Positions 8,666 to 15,766 of a DNA stretch of 33,055 nt are shown one piece after another. The notes under the pieces were generated by a model. The model worked only from the letters and a program-made list of their open reading frames with translations. It was not told where the DNA came from and did no database searches. A program made the translations under genes and the position numbers. This DNA is from an uncultured Hyphomicrobiales bacterium (lineage in GTDB: Bacteria > Pseudomonadota > Alphaproteobacteria > Rhizobiales > Beijerinckiaceae): NCBI GenBank assembly GCA_903884435.1, contig CAISEY010000018.1, forward strand, positions 1-33,055. The letters run 5' to 3'. Within the stretch, counting starts at the first letter, position 1; each line of letters begins with the position of its first letter.

Positions 8666-9502
8666 ATGACCTACATCGACGCCAGCCTCGCGCCCGGACG
8701 CAAGTCCGGCCAGATCAAGCTGCACGGCCCGGCCGATTTCGAGGCCATGCGCAAGGCCGGCAGGCTCGCCGCCGAGGCGCTCGACCTGCTCGTCGAACAC
8801 GCCCTGCCCGGCGTGACGACCGAAAAACTCGACCAGATCGCCTTCGAATTCGCGATGGACCACCGCGCCTATCCCGCGCCGCTCGGCTATCGCGGCTATC
8901 GGAAATCCATCTGCACCTCGATCAATCACGTCGTCTGCCATGGCATTCCCGACGACAAGCCCATGCGCTCGGGCGACATCGTCAACATCGACGTAACCCT
9001 GATCGTCGATGGCTGACATGGAGATTCGAGCCGCATGTACCTCATCGGCGACGTTCCGCGCCGCGCCGAACGCCTCGTCGAAGTGACTTACGAAGCCATG
9101 ATGCGCGGTATTCAGGCCGTGCGTCCGGGCGGAACCACGGGCGACATCGGCGCCGCGATCCAGCAACACGCCGAGGCTGAACGCTGTTCCGTGGTGCGCG
9201 ATTTCTGCGGTCACGGCCTCGGCAAACTGTTCCACGACGAGCCGAATATTCTGCATTACGGACGCCGCGGCGAGGGCGTCGTCCTCAAGCCCGGAATGTT
9301 CTTCACCATCGAGCCCATGATCAATCTGGGCCGTCATCCGGTGAAAGTCCTCGGCGACGGCTGGACGGCGGTCACGCGCGACCGCTCGCTGTCCGCCCAG
9401 TTCGAGCACACCGTCGGCGTCACCGAAACCGGCGTCGAAATCTTCACCCTGTCGCCGCGCGGCCTCGACCAGCCGCCGCGCCAGGGAGCCCCGGTCCCAT
9501 GA
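8666..9502 (+). pseudogene. map: Methionine aminopeptidase type I, interrupted by in-frame TGA
   Basis: Across 279 codons the frame encodes a complete type I methionine aminopeptidase, which removes the N-terminal Met of new proteins. It starts 'MTYIDASLAPGRKSGQIKLHG' and has 'SINHVVCHGIP' (substrate His), metal ligands Asp in 'VNIDVTL' and Asp in 'HGDSSRM', 'CGHGLG' (His ligand), 'FTIEPM' (Glu) and 'QFEHTV' (Glu). Codon 117 (9014-9016) is TGA where the family has an aromatic residue, here expected Trp in 'DGWHGDSS'. TGG to TGA is one substitution; nothing is inserted or deleted, and both halves are otherwise intact. The stop lies between the two Asp ligands, so neither fragment alone has a full metal centre. 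Options are a true nonsense mutation backed by a second map copy, a base-call error, or readthrough. Its last 4 bp (ATGA) overlap radC. Confidence 0.85.
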
Positions 9503-10218
9503 AGGCGCCGGGCGGTCGCAAGGACAGCCCCGGCGCCACGGAACCGGAGCCCCATCACACGGGCCATCGCGACCGCCTGCGCGACCGCTTTCTGGAGGGC
9601 GGCGACCAGGCCGTCTCCGACTACGAATTGCTGGAACTCGTCCTGTTCCGCTCGATCCCGCGCCGCGACGTGAAGCCGCTGGCGAAAACGCTGATCGCCA
9701 AATTCGGCTCCTTCGCCGAGGTTCTGGGCGCGAGACCGGCCCGCCTGCTCGAGGTTCAGGGCATCGGCGAAGCCACCGCCGCCGATCTGAAAATCGTCGA
9801 GGCGGCCGGGCGTCGCCTCGCGCGCGGCGCCATCGCGAAACGTCCGCTGCTGAGTTCCTGGAAGGACGTGATCGAATATTGCCGCGCGGCGATGGCCTTC
9901 GCCGACCGCGAGGAATTCCGGATTCTGTTCCTCGACAAGCGCAATTGCCTGATCATCGACGAGGTTCAGGGCTCGGGCACCGTCGATCACACGCCGGTCT
10001 ATCCACGCGAGGTTGTCCGCCGCGCCCTCGAAGTCGGCGCGACGGCGCTGATCCTCGTCCACAATCACCCCTCGGGCGATCCCTCGCCCTCGACCGCCGA
10101 CGTCAAGATGACGCTCGACATCATCGACATCGCCAAACCGCTCGGCGTCGCCATCCACGATCACATCATCGTCGGCCGCCAGGGACACTCGAGCCTGCGC
10201 GGCCTCAAGCTCATCTAG
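9499..10218 (+). CDS. radC: RadC/YeeS-family JAB (MPN+) domain protein
   Basis: 239 aa. The N-terminal half holds a helix-hairpin-helix-like region ('[11 protein letters not shown]', '[12 protein letters not shown]', '[15 protein letters not shown]'). The C-terminal half is the JAB/MPN domain with the JAMM zinc site: Glu in '[12 protein letters not shown]', '[13 protein letters not shown]' (His-x-His and Asp). '[14 protein letters not shown]' is also typical. The family was named for DNA repair, but its enzymatic role is not established. The start overlaps the map stop by 4 bp (ATGA), indicating translational coupling; map-radC adjacency is common in Hyphomicrobiales. An intrinsic-terminator-like hairpin follows at 10309-10329. 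Confidence 0.92.
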   Translation: MKAPGGRKDSPGATEPEPHHTGHRDRLRDRFLEGGDQAVSDYELLELVLFRSIPRRDVKPLAKTLIAKFGSFAEVLGARPARLLEVQGIGEATAADLKIVEAAGRRLARGAIAKRPLLSSWKDVIEYCRAAMAFADREEFRILFLDKRNCLIIDEVQGSGTVDHTPVYPREVVRRALEVGATALILVHNHPSGDPSPSTADVKMTLDIIDIAKPLGVAIHDHIIVGRQGHSSLRGLKLI

Positions 10219-10288
10219 AGCCAGGGCTAACGATTCCTTTCCGGAGCGCGGCGGATTGTCCGGGACGCGTCACGAAAGCCCCTGAAAG

Positions 10289-10329
10289 CGTCTTCTTTCA
10301 AGACGATGGACGGTTCGCCCCGTCTTTTT
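10289..10329 (+). terminator. Intrinsic-terminator-like hairpin downstream of radC, with an alternative fold
   Basis: GACGG (10309-10313) pairs with CCGTC (10320-10324) around a 6-nt loop and runs into five T residues (10325-10329), the pattern of a rho-independent terminator for the map-radC unit. Just upstream, CGTCTT (10289-10294) can pair with AAGACG (10300-10305). That same AAGACG can also pair with the CGTCTT at 10321-10326, so two mutually exclusive folds are possible. Confidence 0.5.
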
Positions 10330-10354
10330 GGCATGCCGCGATATCACGCGCCAT

Positions 10355-10370
10355 TAACCTCCCGGGGTTA
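10355..10370. promoter_or_regulatory. 16-bp dyad upstream of the GGDEF-EAL gene
   Basis: TAACC (10355-10359) and GGTTA (10366-10370) are inverted repeats separated by 6 bp containing most of a CCCGGG core. The site ends 27 bp before the ATG at 10398, a position suited to an operator or a transcript leader element. No regulator can be assigned. Confidence 0.25.
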
Positions 10371-10397
10371 GATTGCGGGGATATTTCGGGGGAACCC

Positions 10398-12626
10398 ATG
10401 AATTCGGTCGGTGTTCAGAGGCGCAAGGAGACGCAATCCCCGAAAAGCCTGATGACGGTCTCCCTTGTCACGTCGCTGACGCTTGTCGCGATGGTTCTCG
10501 TTCTGGCGTGGGGTCGCACGCGCCACAACGACGCCGCAGACACCGTGGAGGGCCGCGCCCTGCGCGCCGCCATGGCGGCGGAACTCGAACTCCAGACCCG
10601 CGACCTGAAGCGCCTCGTCGCGGAGGCGCCGCGCTCCGGCCAGTGGCCGGATTCGTTCGCGCCCAACGCGTTCACACACCTGTTTCTCGTCGATGTCGCG
10701 AAAAACGCCGCGATGTCCGGCCTTCCGCAATTCGCCGGACCGGAGGCCTTCGCGGACTTCGCCCCGCGCTTGAAAAACGCGCTTGAAAGTCTTGGCGACG
10801 AGAAAAAGTCGCTGCTTCGCGGCCCCCTTGACCAAAACGCCGACACCGCGGAGGAAGCGCCCGCCGCGCGCGTGGCCTCGGCGGAGACCATCGTCGTGGC
10901 GCGGGACAGTGGATTCGCGGCCTCGGTCGTCGCGCTGGCCAGCCAGCGTCCGGACGCTTCCCGCGAGAGGCCGCTCACCATTGTCGGCGTGCGCTTCATC
11001 GATCAGGAATTCATCAACCGCGTCGCCGTGAATTCCGGCATCGGTTCGCTCGGCGTCGTCGCCAGTCCCAGCGGCGATCCATCCCTCGCCACCGTCTCCG
11101 TCGCGGGCCCCGGCGACGCGGCCTGGCTCGAATGGCGGGCGAACCGGCCGGGCGACCGGCTCGTCGGGCAAATCGGATCGATGCTCGTGAGTTTCGCGGC
11201 GCTCTTCGCCGGGCTTCTCGCCTGGCGCACGACGACGGGCCTCGCAGACAGCGAATCCGCCGCCAAGCGCCAGGCCGGGCACGACCTGCTCTCCGGTCTG
11301 CCCAATCGCCTGCTGTTTTCAGATATCCTCGACGCGGAACTCGAACGCGTCGAGCGGGAAGGCGGCTATCTCGGCCTGTTTTACCTTGATCTCGACCGTT
11401 TCAAGGAAATCAACGACAGTTTCGGCCACGACGCCGGAGACCGGGTGCTCGTCGCCGTGGCGAACCGGATGCGCGAGACGCTGCGCGCCACGGACACCGT
11501 CGCGCGTTTTGGCGGCGACGAATTCGCGATCCTCCAGCCCAACGTGAAAAGCCAGAGCGATTGCGAGCATCTCGCGCGGCGGGTCTTGATGGCGCTGCGC
11601 GAACCCTTCGACATTGGCGACGACCAGGTTCGCATCGGGGCTTCCATCGGCTTGACCCTCGGGCCGCGCGACGCGCGCGACCGCGACGCCCTCATGCATT
11701 GCGCCGATCTCGCCCTGTATCGCGCCAAGGCCGCGGGCCGTAACCGCTACATGGCCTTCGTCGAGGACATGGTCGTCCAGCACGAACAACGCAAGACGAC
11801 GGAACAGGAACTGCGCCTCGCCATCGAGCGCGACGAACTCGTCCTCCATTATCAGCCGATCGTGTCGCTCGACGGACGCATGCTCGTCGCCGTCGAGGCG
11901 CTGGTGCGCTGGAACCATCCCCTCCGCGGCATGGTGCCGCCGGGCGAGTTCATCAGCCTCGCGGAAAGCCGCGGCCTGATCCTGCCGCTCGGCGAATGGG
12001 TGCTCCGCCAGGCCTGCAAGGACGCGCGCGATTTCGCGGGCGTCCGCGTCGCCGTCAATGTCTCGGCGATCCAGTTTCGCCATCGCGATTTCGTGCGGAC
12101 GGTGGAGCGGACGCTCGCCGAAACGGGGCTCGAGCCGGCCCGCCTGGAGCTGGAGCTGACCGAGGGCGTCGTCGTCGAGGACGCCGACGAAGCGGAAACC
12201 GCGATGATCGACCTGCGCGCCATGGGCGTGCGCCTCGCGCTCGACGATTTCGGCACCGGCTATTCGTCGCTGATCTATCTGCGGCGTTTCGCCTTCGACA
12301 AGATCAAGATCGACAAGTCCTTCCTCGAGGCGGTCGAATCCACCGGCGAAAGCGCGATCATCGTCCACTCTGTCGTTCATCTCGGCCGGGCGCTCGGCCT
12401 CACCGTCACCGCCGAGGGAGTCGAAACGCCGGAGCAGCATCGCTTCCTGCAGGCGCTGGGAGCGCATGAATTGCAGGGCTTCCTGTTCTCGCGACCCGTT
12501 CCGGCGGCGGAAATCATCGCGATCTGCGCCAACAACCGCGTGATGCCGGCGCCGAAACCGGTGATCCAGCCCGTGGACGCGAACGACGAACGAGCGGAGC
12601 CGCGGCGCCTGGCCGGAGCGGCCTGA
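10398..12626 (+). CDS. Membrane GGDEF-EAL c-di-GMP turnover protein
   Basis: 742 aa from the ATG at 10398, supported by GGGGGAA just upstream; the open frame extends further 5' into radC, but that part is an out-of-frame shadow. Order: TM1 ~20-38, a periplasmic sensor segment (~40-253, perhaps CHASE4-like), TM2 ~256-275, GGDEF domain ~290-455, EAL domain ~470-715. The cyclase signature is intact (GGDEF at 372-376) and is preceded at the usual 5-residue spacing by 'RATD', which fits an RxxD inhibitory site. The phosphodiesterase site also looks intact: EAL at 500-502, 'ELTEG', 'DDFGTGYSSL', 'KIDKSF', 'AEGVET'. Both activities are therefore possible; which dominates cannot be told. It stands alone, ending 6 bp from the convergent mocA-like gene. 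Confidence 0.92.
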   Translation: MNSVGVQRRKETQSPKSLMTVSLVTSLTLVAMVLVLAWGRTRHNDAADTVEGRALRAAMAAELELQTRDLKRLVAEAPRSGQWPDSFAPNAFTHLFLVDVAKNAAMSGLPQFAGPEAFADFAPRLKNALESLGDEKKSLLRGPLDQNADTAEEAPAARVASAETIVVARDSGFAASVVALASQRPDASRERPLTIVGVRFIDQEFINRVAVNSGIGSLGVVASPSGDPSLATVSVAGPGDAAWLEWRANRPGDRLVGQIGSMLVSFAALFAGLLAWRTTTGLADSESAAKRQAGHDLLSGLPNRLLFSDILDAELERVEREGGYLGLFYLDLDRFKEINDSFGHDAGDRVLVAVANRMRETLRATDTVARFGGDEFAILQPNVKSQSDCEHLARRVLMALREPFDIGDDQVRIGASIGLTLGPRDARDRDALMHCADLALYRAKAAGRNRYMAFVEDMVVQHEQRKTTEQELRLAIERDELVLHYQPIVSLDGRMLVAVEALVRWNHPLRGMVPPGEFISLAESRGLILPLGEWVLRQACKDARDFAGVRVAVNVSAIQFRHRDFVRTVERTLAETGLEPARLELELTEGVVVEDADEAETAMIDLRAMGVRLALDDFGTGYSSLIYLRRFAFDKIKIDKSFLEAVESTGESAIIVHSVVHLGRALGLTVTAEGVETPEQHRFLQALGAHELQGFLFSRPVPAAEIIAICANNRVMPAPKPVIQPVDANDERAEPRRLAGAA

Positions 12627-12632
12627 GGGTTT

Positions 12633-13235
12633 TCAGCGCGCCAGCGCGTCCGGCGTGTCCACGTCGAAGGCGATGGACTCGTCATCGACCGGCGTCTCGA
12701 CAACCCCGTCGCCCGCGGCGGCCAGCAGAGCGCGCGCGCCCACGTCGCCCGACAATTCCATGATCGCCGGAAACAGCGCGCGCGTCACGAGCACGGGATT
12801 GCCGCGCCTGCCGCCGGTCGCCGGCGCGACGGCGCTGGCTCCGGGCGAGGCCTCCCGCGCGTCGAGCAACGCGTCGATCACCGCCGCCGAAACCCGCGGC
12901 ATGTCGCCGAGCAGAACCACGGCGCCGCCGGCCGCGGCGGGAAGCGCCGCGACGCCCGTCCGCAGCGACGAGGCGAGGCCCGTCGCGAAATCGGGATTGT
13001 GGACGAAGCGCACGGGGAGCCCCGCCAGCGCCGCCTCGACTTCCGCCCGCGCGTGGCCGGTGACGACGACAACCGGCCGCGCCCGCGAGGCGAGCGCCGC
13101 TTCCGCGACGTGACGGACGAGCGGCTTGCCGTCGAGCAACGCGACGAGCTTGGTGGCGGGACCGCCCTCCCCGGCCGCGGCGCGAAAACGGCTCGCCTTG
13201 CCGGCGGCCAGAACGAGGGCCGCGACGTCACTCAT
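12633..13235 (-). CDS. MocA-like molybdenum cofactor nucleotidyltransferase
   Basis: 200 aa. The N terminus 'MSDVAALVLAAGKASRFRA' is the nucleotide-binding loop of MobA/MocA/IspD-type transferases, followed by a substrate Lys ('ATKLVALLDGKPLVRHV'), 'VVVTGHA', 'NPDFATGLASSLR' and the metal-binding 'VLLGDMPRVS'. The GDMP form and 'GRRGNPVLVTRALFPA' are closest to MocA (molybdopterin cytidylyltransferase) rather than the guanylyltransferase MobA. MCD is the cofactor of the xanthine-oxidase/Cox family, which fits the coxSLM genes in this window. Its ATG overlaps the 3' end of the preceding molybdopterin-binding gene by 8 bp (ATGAGTGA), so it is the last gene of a coupled four-gene unit with the XdhC genes. 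Confidence 0.87.
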   Translation of the reverse strand: MSDVAALVLAAGKASRFRAAAGEGGPATKLVALLDGKPLVRHVAEAALASRARPVVVVTGHARAEVEAALAGLPVRFVHNPDFATGLASSLRTGVAALPAAAGGAVVLLGDMPRVSAAVIDALLDAREASPGASAVAPATGGRRGNPVLVTRALFPAIMELSGDVGARALLAAAGDGVVETPVDDESIAFDVDTPDALAR

Positions 13236-14253
13236 GGCCGCCCGCCCCGCTCTCGCGCGGCTGTCCGCGCGAGACGATTTCCATCAGCAGGCCGCCCGCG
13301 CCGAGGCGTTTGACGTCGGCCGCGCCCACCCTGATCCCCGCGAGCAGCCGGTGCAGCACCCAGTCGAAGCCGTTTTCCGCCGGAGAACGCGCGCAACCCG
13401 GCGCGCCCAGCACGGTCTTGCGCTCCTCGCCGGAGCCCAGTTCGCCGATCAGCAGCAGATTGCCGGGATCGACCGGCATTCCGAAATGTTCGATTCGCCC
13501 GCCGGCCGCCTCGATCGCGGCCGGGATCACGTCGCGCCGGTCGGTGATCGCCGAGGCGCCAAAGACAATCAGCAAATCGCACCCCGGCGCGAGATCCGCG
13601 AGGGCGGCGGCGAGAGCCGGAATTTCGTGCGGGACCCGAAGCTCGCGGGAAATCGTCGCCTTCGCCGGCGCGATCCGCGCCTCCAGAACGCGCAGGGTTT
13701 TCTCGATCACGGAAGGTTTCAGCCCCGGCAGCAGGGTCGAGACGACGCCCACGCGCAGGGGGTGGAACGGACTCACCCCGAGCGGCGCGCCGCGCGCCCG
13801 CGCCACGCAGTCCTCCAGCAGGGCGCGAGGCGCCGCGAAGGGAATGATCTTCACCGTCGCCACCATCTCGCCCGGCACGACCGTCCGATACGGCGGCAAG
13901 GTCGCGATCGTCACGCGCTCGTCGACATCGTTGACCCGGTCGATCATCGCCGCGTCCGCGACGAAGACGCCGGCGACTTCCGCGAACAGATTGCAGCGTC
14001 CGGAGAATGGCTTGTCGAGGCGCAGGTTCCGCCCGCGCACGGCGGTGGCGAGGGCCCGCGCCGCCTCGTTCTCGCCAATGTCGCCTTCCTCGAGCCGCGC
14101 GACGACGATGGTCTCGACTCCCGCCGCCCGCAGCGCCTCGATTTGCGCCGCGCCAACAAGGTCGCCCTTTTTCAGCACGAGCCCGTCGCGGCGGACCGCG
14201 TGCGCGACAACCCCGCCGCCCGCCGCGCCGACGGGGACGGCGCCGAAGATCAC
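13228..14253 (-). CDS. Molybdopterin-binding (MoCF-domain) protein of the XdhC-MocA unit
   Basis: 341 aa from a GTG at 14253, chosen because it forms a GTGA overlap with the xdhC stop, has GGAG 7 nt upstream and is followed at once by 'IFGAVPVGAAGGGVVAHAV', the typical start of this family. The N-terminal part contains 'LKKGDLV...ALRAAGVETIVVARL'. The C-terminal half is a MoaB/MogA-like fold, with 'CDLLIVFGASAITDRRDVIPAAIEAAGG' carrying the molybdopterin-binding loop and 'GMPVDPGNLLLIGEL' and 'VLGAPGCARSPAENGFDWVL' following. In many alphaproteobacteria this domain is fused to the MocA-like transferase in one chain; here they are separate genes overlapping by 8 bp. It probably presents or processes molybdopterin during cytidylyl-cofactor assembly. 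Confidence 0.82.
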   Translation of the reverse strand: MIFGAVPVGAAGGGVVAHAVRRDGLVLKKGDLVGAAQIEALRAAGVETIVVARLEEGDIGENEAARALATAVRGRNLRLDKPFSGRCNLFAEVAGVFVADAAMIDRVNDVDERVTIATLPPYRTVVPGEMVATVKIIPFAAPRALLEDCVARARGAPLGVSPFHPLRVGVVSTLLPGLKPSVIEKTLRVLEARIAPAKATISRELRVPHEIPALAAALADLAPGCDLLIVFGASAITDRRDVIPAAIEAAGGRIEHFGMPVDPGNLLLIGELGSGEERKTVLGAPGCARSPAENGFDWVLHRLLAGIRVGAADVKRLGAGGLLMEIVSRGQPRESGAGGHE

Positions 14254-14951
14254 GCGCTTTTCTCCGCGCGCGCCGGTTTCTTGCGCAAAGCCATGATGAT
14301 TTCGCCGAGCACCGAGACCGCGATTTCCGCCGGCGAAACCGAGCCGATGTCGAGGCCGATGGGCGCGTGGATCCGCGCCAGCGCCGCGTCGTCGAAGCCC
14401 GCCGCGTGCATCCGCTCGATACGCCGCTGGTGCGTTTTCCGCGAACCGAGCGCGCCGATGTAGAAACAATCGGCCTTCAGCGCCGGAATCAGGCCGGCGT
14501 CGTCGATCTTGGGATCGTGCGTGAACAGACACATCGCCGTGTAGCGGTCGATCTTCATCGCCGGCAAGACCGCGTCCGGCCATTCCGCCAGCAGCTTCAC
14601 GTCGGGAAATCGTTCCGGCGTCGCGAAGGCGGTGCGCGGATCGATGATGGTCATGTCGAAATCGGCGAGTTTCGCCATAGGCGCGAGCGCCTGCGAAATA
14701 TGCACCGCGCCGATGCAAATGATGCGCACCGGCGGCGCCTGCACCGTCAGAAAATACTTGCGGCCGCCGTGTTCGACGCCTCGGCTCTTGCCCATGCGCA
14801 GGGCCGCGTCGATCTCGTGGGCCATCGCGTCGGCGGCAGCCTCCGCGCCCTTCACCAGCCGTTGCGCGCCGGTTTCGAGGTCGGTGACGAGCACCGCGGC
14901 GCGTCGCGCCGCGCGTTCCTCGTTGAGGGTCTTGAGGAGATCGAGACGCAT
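14250..14951 (-). CDS. XdhC family protein, C-terminal Rossmann domain (CoxI/XdhC-like)
   Basis: 233 aa. The C-terminal XdhC Rossmann domain is clear: 'RIICIGAVHISQALAPMAK' (dinucleotide-binding loop), 'DFDMTIIDPRTAFATPERFP', 'AMCLFTHDPKIDD', 'FYIGALGSRKTHQRR', 'IHAPIGLDIGSVSPAEIAVSVLGEII'. XdhC-type chaperones bind the molybdenum cofactor, support its sulfuration and insert it into xanthine-oxidase-family enzymes. The N-terminal ~80 residues are a divergent linker. It starts in a TAATG junction with the separate XdhC N-domain gene (1-bp overlap) and ends in a GTGA overlap with the molybdopterin-binding gene, so all are translationally coupled. Confidence 0.9.
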   Translation of the reverse strand: MRLDLLKTLNEERAARRAAVLVTDLETGAQRLVKGAEAAADAMAHEIDAALRMGKSRGVEHGGRKYFLTVQAPPVRIICIGAVHISQALAPMAKLADFDMTIIDPRTAFATPERFPDVKLLAEWPDAVLPAMKIDRYTAMCLFTHDPKIDDAGLIPALKADCFYIGALGSRKTHQRRIERMHAAGFDDAALARIHAPIGLDIGSVSPAEIAVSVLGEIIMALRKKPARAEKSA

Positions 14952-15274
14952 TATTCCACCCTCTCGACATAGACGCGAATGCGCCCGCCACAGGACAGGC
15001 CGACGCGCCAGGCGGTCTCGTCGGCGACGCCGAATTCCAGCGTGCGCGGCTTGCCGTCGGCGATCACGTCGCCCGCCTCGCTCACCACCGCGCCCTCGAC
15101 GCAGCCGCCGGAGACCGAGCCAAGGAAATTGCCGTCGCCGTCGATCACGAGATGGCTGCCGACGGGACGCGGCGCCGAGCCCCAGGTCTCCACCACGGTG
15201 GCGATGGCGACACCCTTGCCCGCCTCGCGCCAGAGTTGCGCCTTCGTCAGAATATCGTCGTCGCTTGCCAGCAT
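14951..15274 (-). CDS. XdhC N-terminal-domain protein (XdhC_CoxI)
   Basis: 107 aa from the ATG at 15274, selected because AGGAGG stands 6 nt upstream; an in-frame start at 15325 would add a Pro/Arg tail unlike the family. It is a stand-alone XdhC_CoxI domain: 'KGVAIATVVETWGSAPRPVGSHLVID', 'GNFLGSVSGGCVEGAVVSEA' with the conserved Gly-Gly-Cys-Val-Glu, and 'GLSCGGRIRVYVE' with a second conserved Cys near the C terminus. These cysteines are thought to matter for cofactor handling. It is the first gene of a four-gene unit (this gene, xdhC, molybdopterin-binding, mocA-like) whose promoter should lie in 15275-15441. Confidence 0.88.
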   Translation of the reverse strand: MLASDDDILTKAQLWREAGKGVAIATVVETWGSAPRPVGSHLVIDGDGNFLGSVSGGCVEGAVVSEAGDVIADGKPRTLEFGVADETAWRVGLSCGGRIRVYVERVE

Positions 15275-15441
15275 TTCAGCCTCCTCGCGAGGGGTTGCCG
15301 GCGTCCGGCGTGGCCGGGTCGGCATGTCCGGATGAATATAGCGCCTGTCCCGCCGCGTGAACAGGGGCGCCGCGGCGCGCGGCTTGCTACCGCGGAGGCG
15401 AACCGGCTAATTTTAACGCATCGGTAACCAATCGTGTCGAA

Positions 15442-15711
15442 ATGAGACATTTTCCTGCCATTTCAGGAAAGGCCAGGACCCCGCGGCGCCCCGCGAGCGA
15501 CCTCGAACGGCTGTTCGGCGTCGCCCGCATGGCCAGCGGACGCCGCGTCTCCCTGCGTCCGGGCATGGGGCTCTTCGCCCATGACATCCCCGTGCGTGAA
15601 CAGGTCTGGATCGGTCTGAAGTTCGCGGCTCTCGGCCTCGTCCCGCCGCTTGCCTTCGCCCTCGTCTGGCTCGCCCTCGTCTGGCGGCAGCTCCCCGACG
15701 GCGGGTGGTGA
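15442..15711 (+). CDS. Small single-pass membrane protein, hypothetical
   Basis: 89 aa, not recognised. Residues 1-55 are basic ('SGKARTPRRPASDLERLF', 'ASGRRVSLRPGMGLF'); residues ~57-82 form one hydrophobic helix ('VWIGLKFAALGLVPPLAFALVWLAL'), ending 'WRQLPDGGW'. An A/T-rich stretch (15410-15440) suitable for a promoter precedes it, but the Shine-Dalgarno match is poor. It lies 55 bp upstream of the acyltransferase on the same strand, so the two could be co-transcribed. Because this is GC-rich DNA, a chance open frame cannot be excluded. Confidence 0.42.
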   Translation: MRHFPAISGKARTPRRPASDLERLFGVARMASGRRVSLRPGMGLFAHDIPVREQVWIGLKFAALGLVPPLAFALVWLALVWRQLPDGGW

Positions 15712-15766
15712 GGCCGGCGCGCCGGCCAAAAGCGCAATTTTAACCCGGCGCCGCGATACTCCGGAC

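Noticed and set aside
9014-9016. Selenocysteine insertion at the TGA in map
   Set aside because: The family position is aromatic, not Cys, and no reason for Sec at a non-redox site is known.
9879-10397. 5' extension of the GGDEF-EAL frame into radC
   Set aside because: The extension is an out-of-frame shadow of radC; the ATG at 10398 has a good ribosome site and is followed by the first membrane helix.
14254-14991. Single long protein joining the XdhC region to the molybdopterin-binding domain
   Set aside because: The upstream part is a shadow of xdhC in another frame; the real start is the GTG at 14253 in a GTGA overlap.
15341-15370. Imperfect hairpin GCGCCTGT ... ACAGGGGCGC upstream of the XdhC N-domain gene
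   Set aside because: It needs a bulge and lies in very GC-rich DNA where such pairings are expected by chance.
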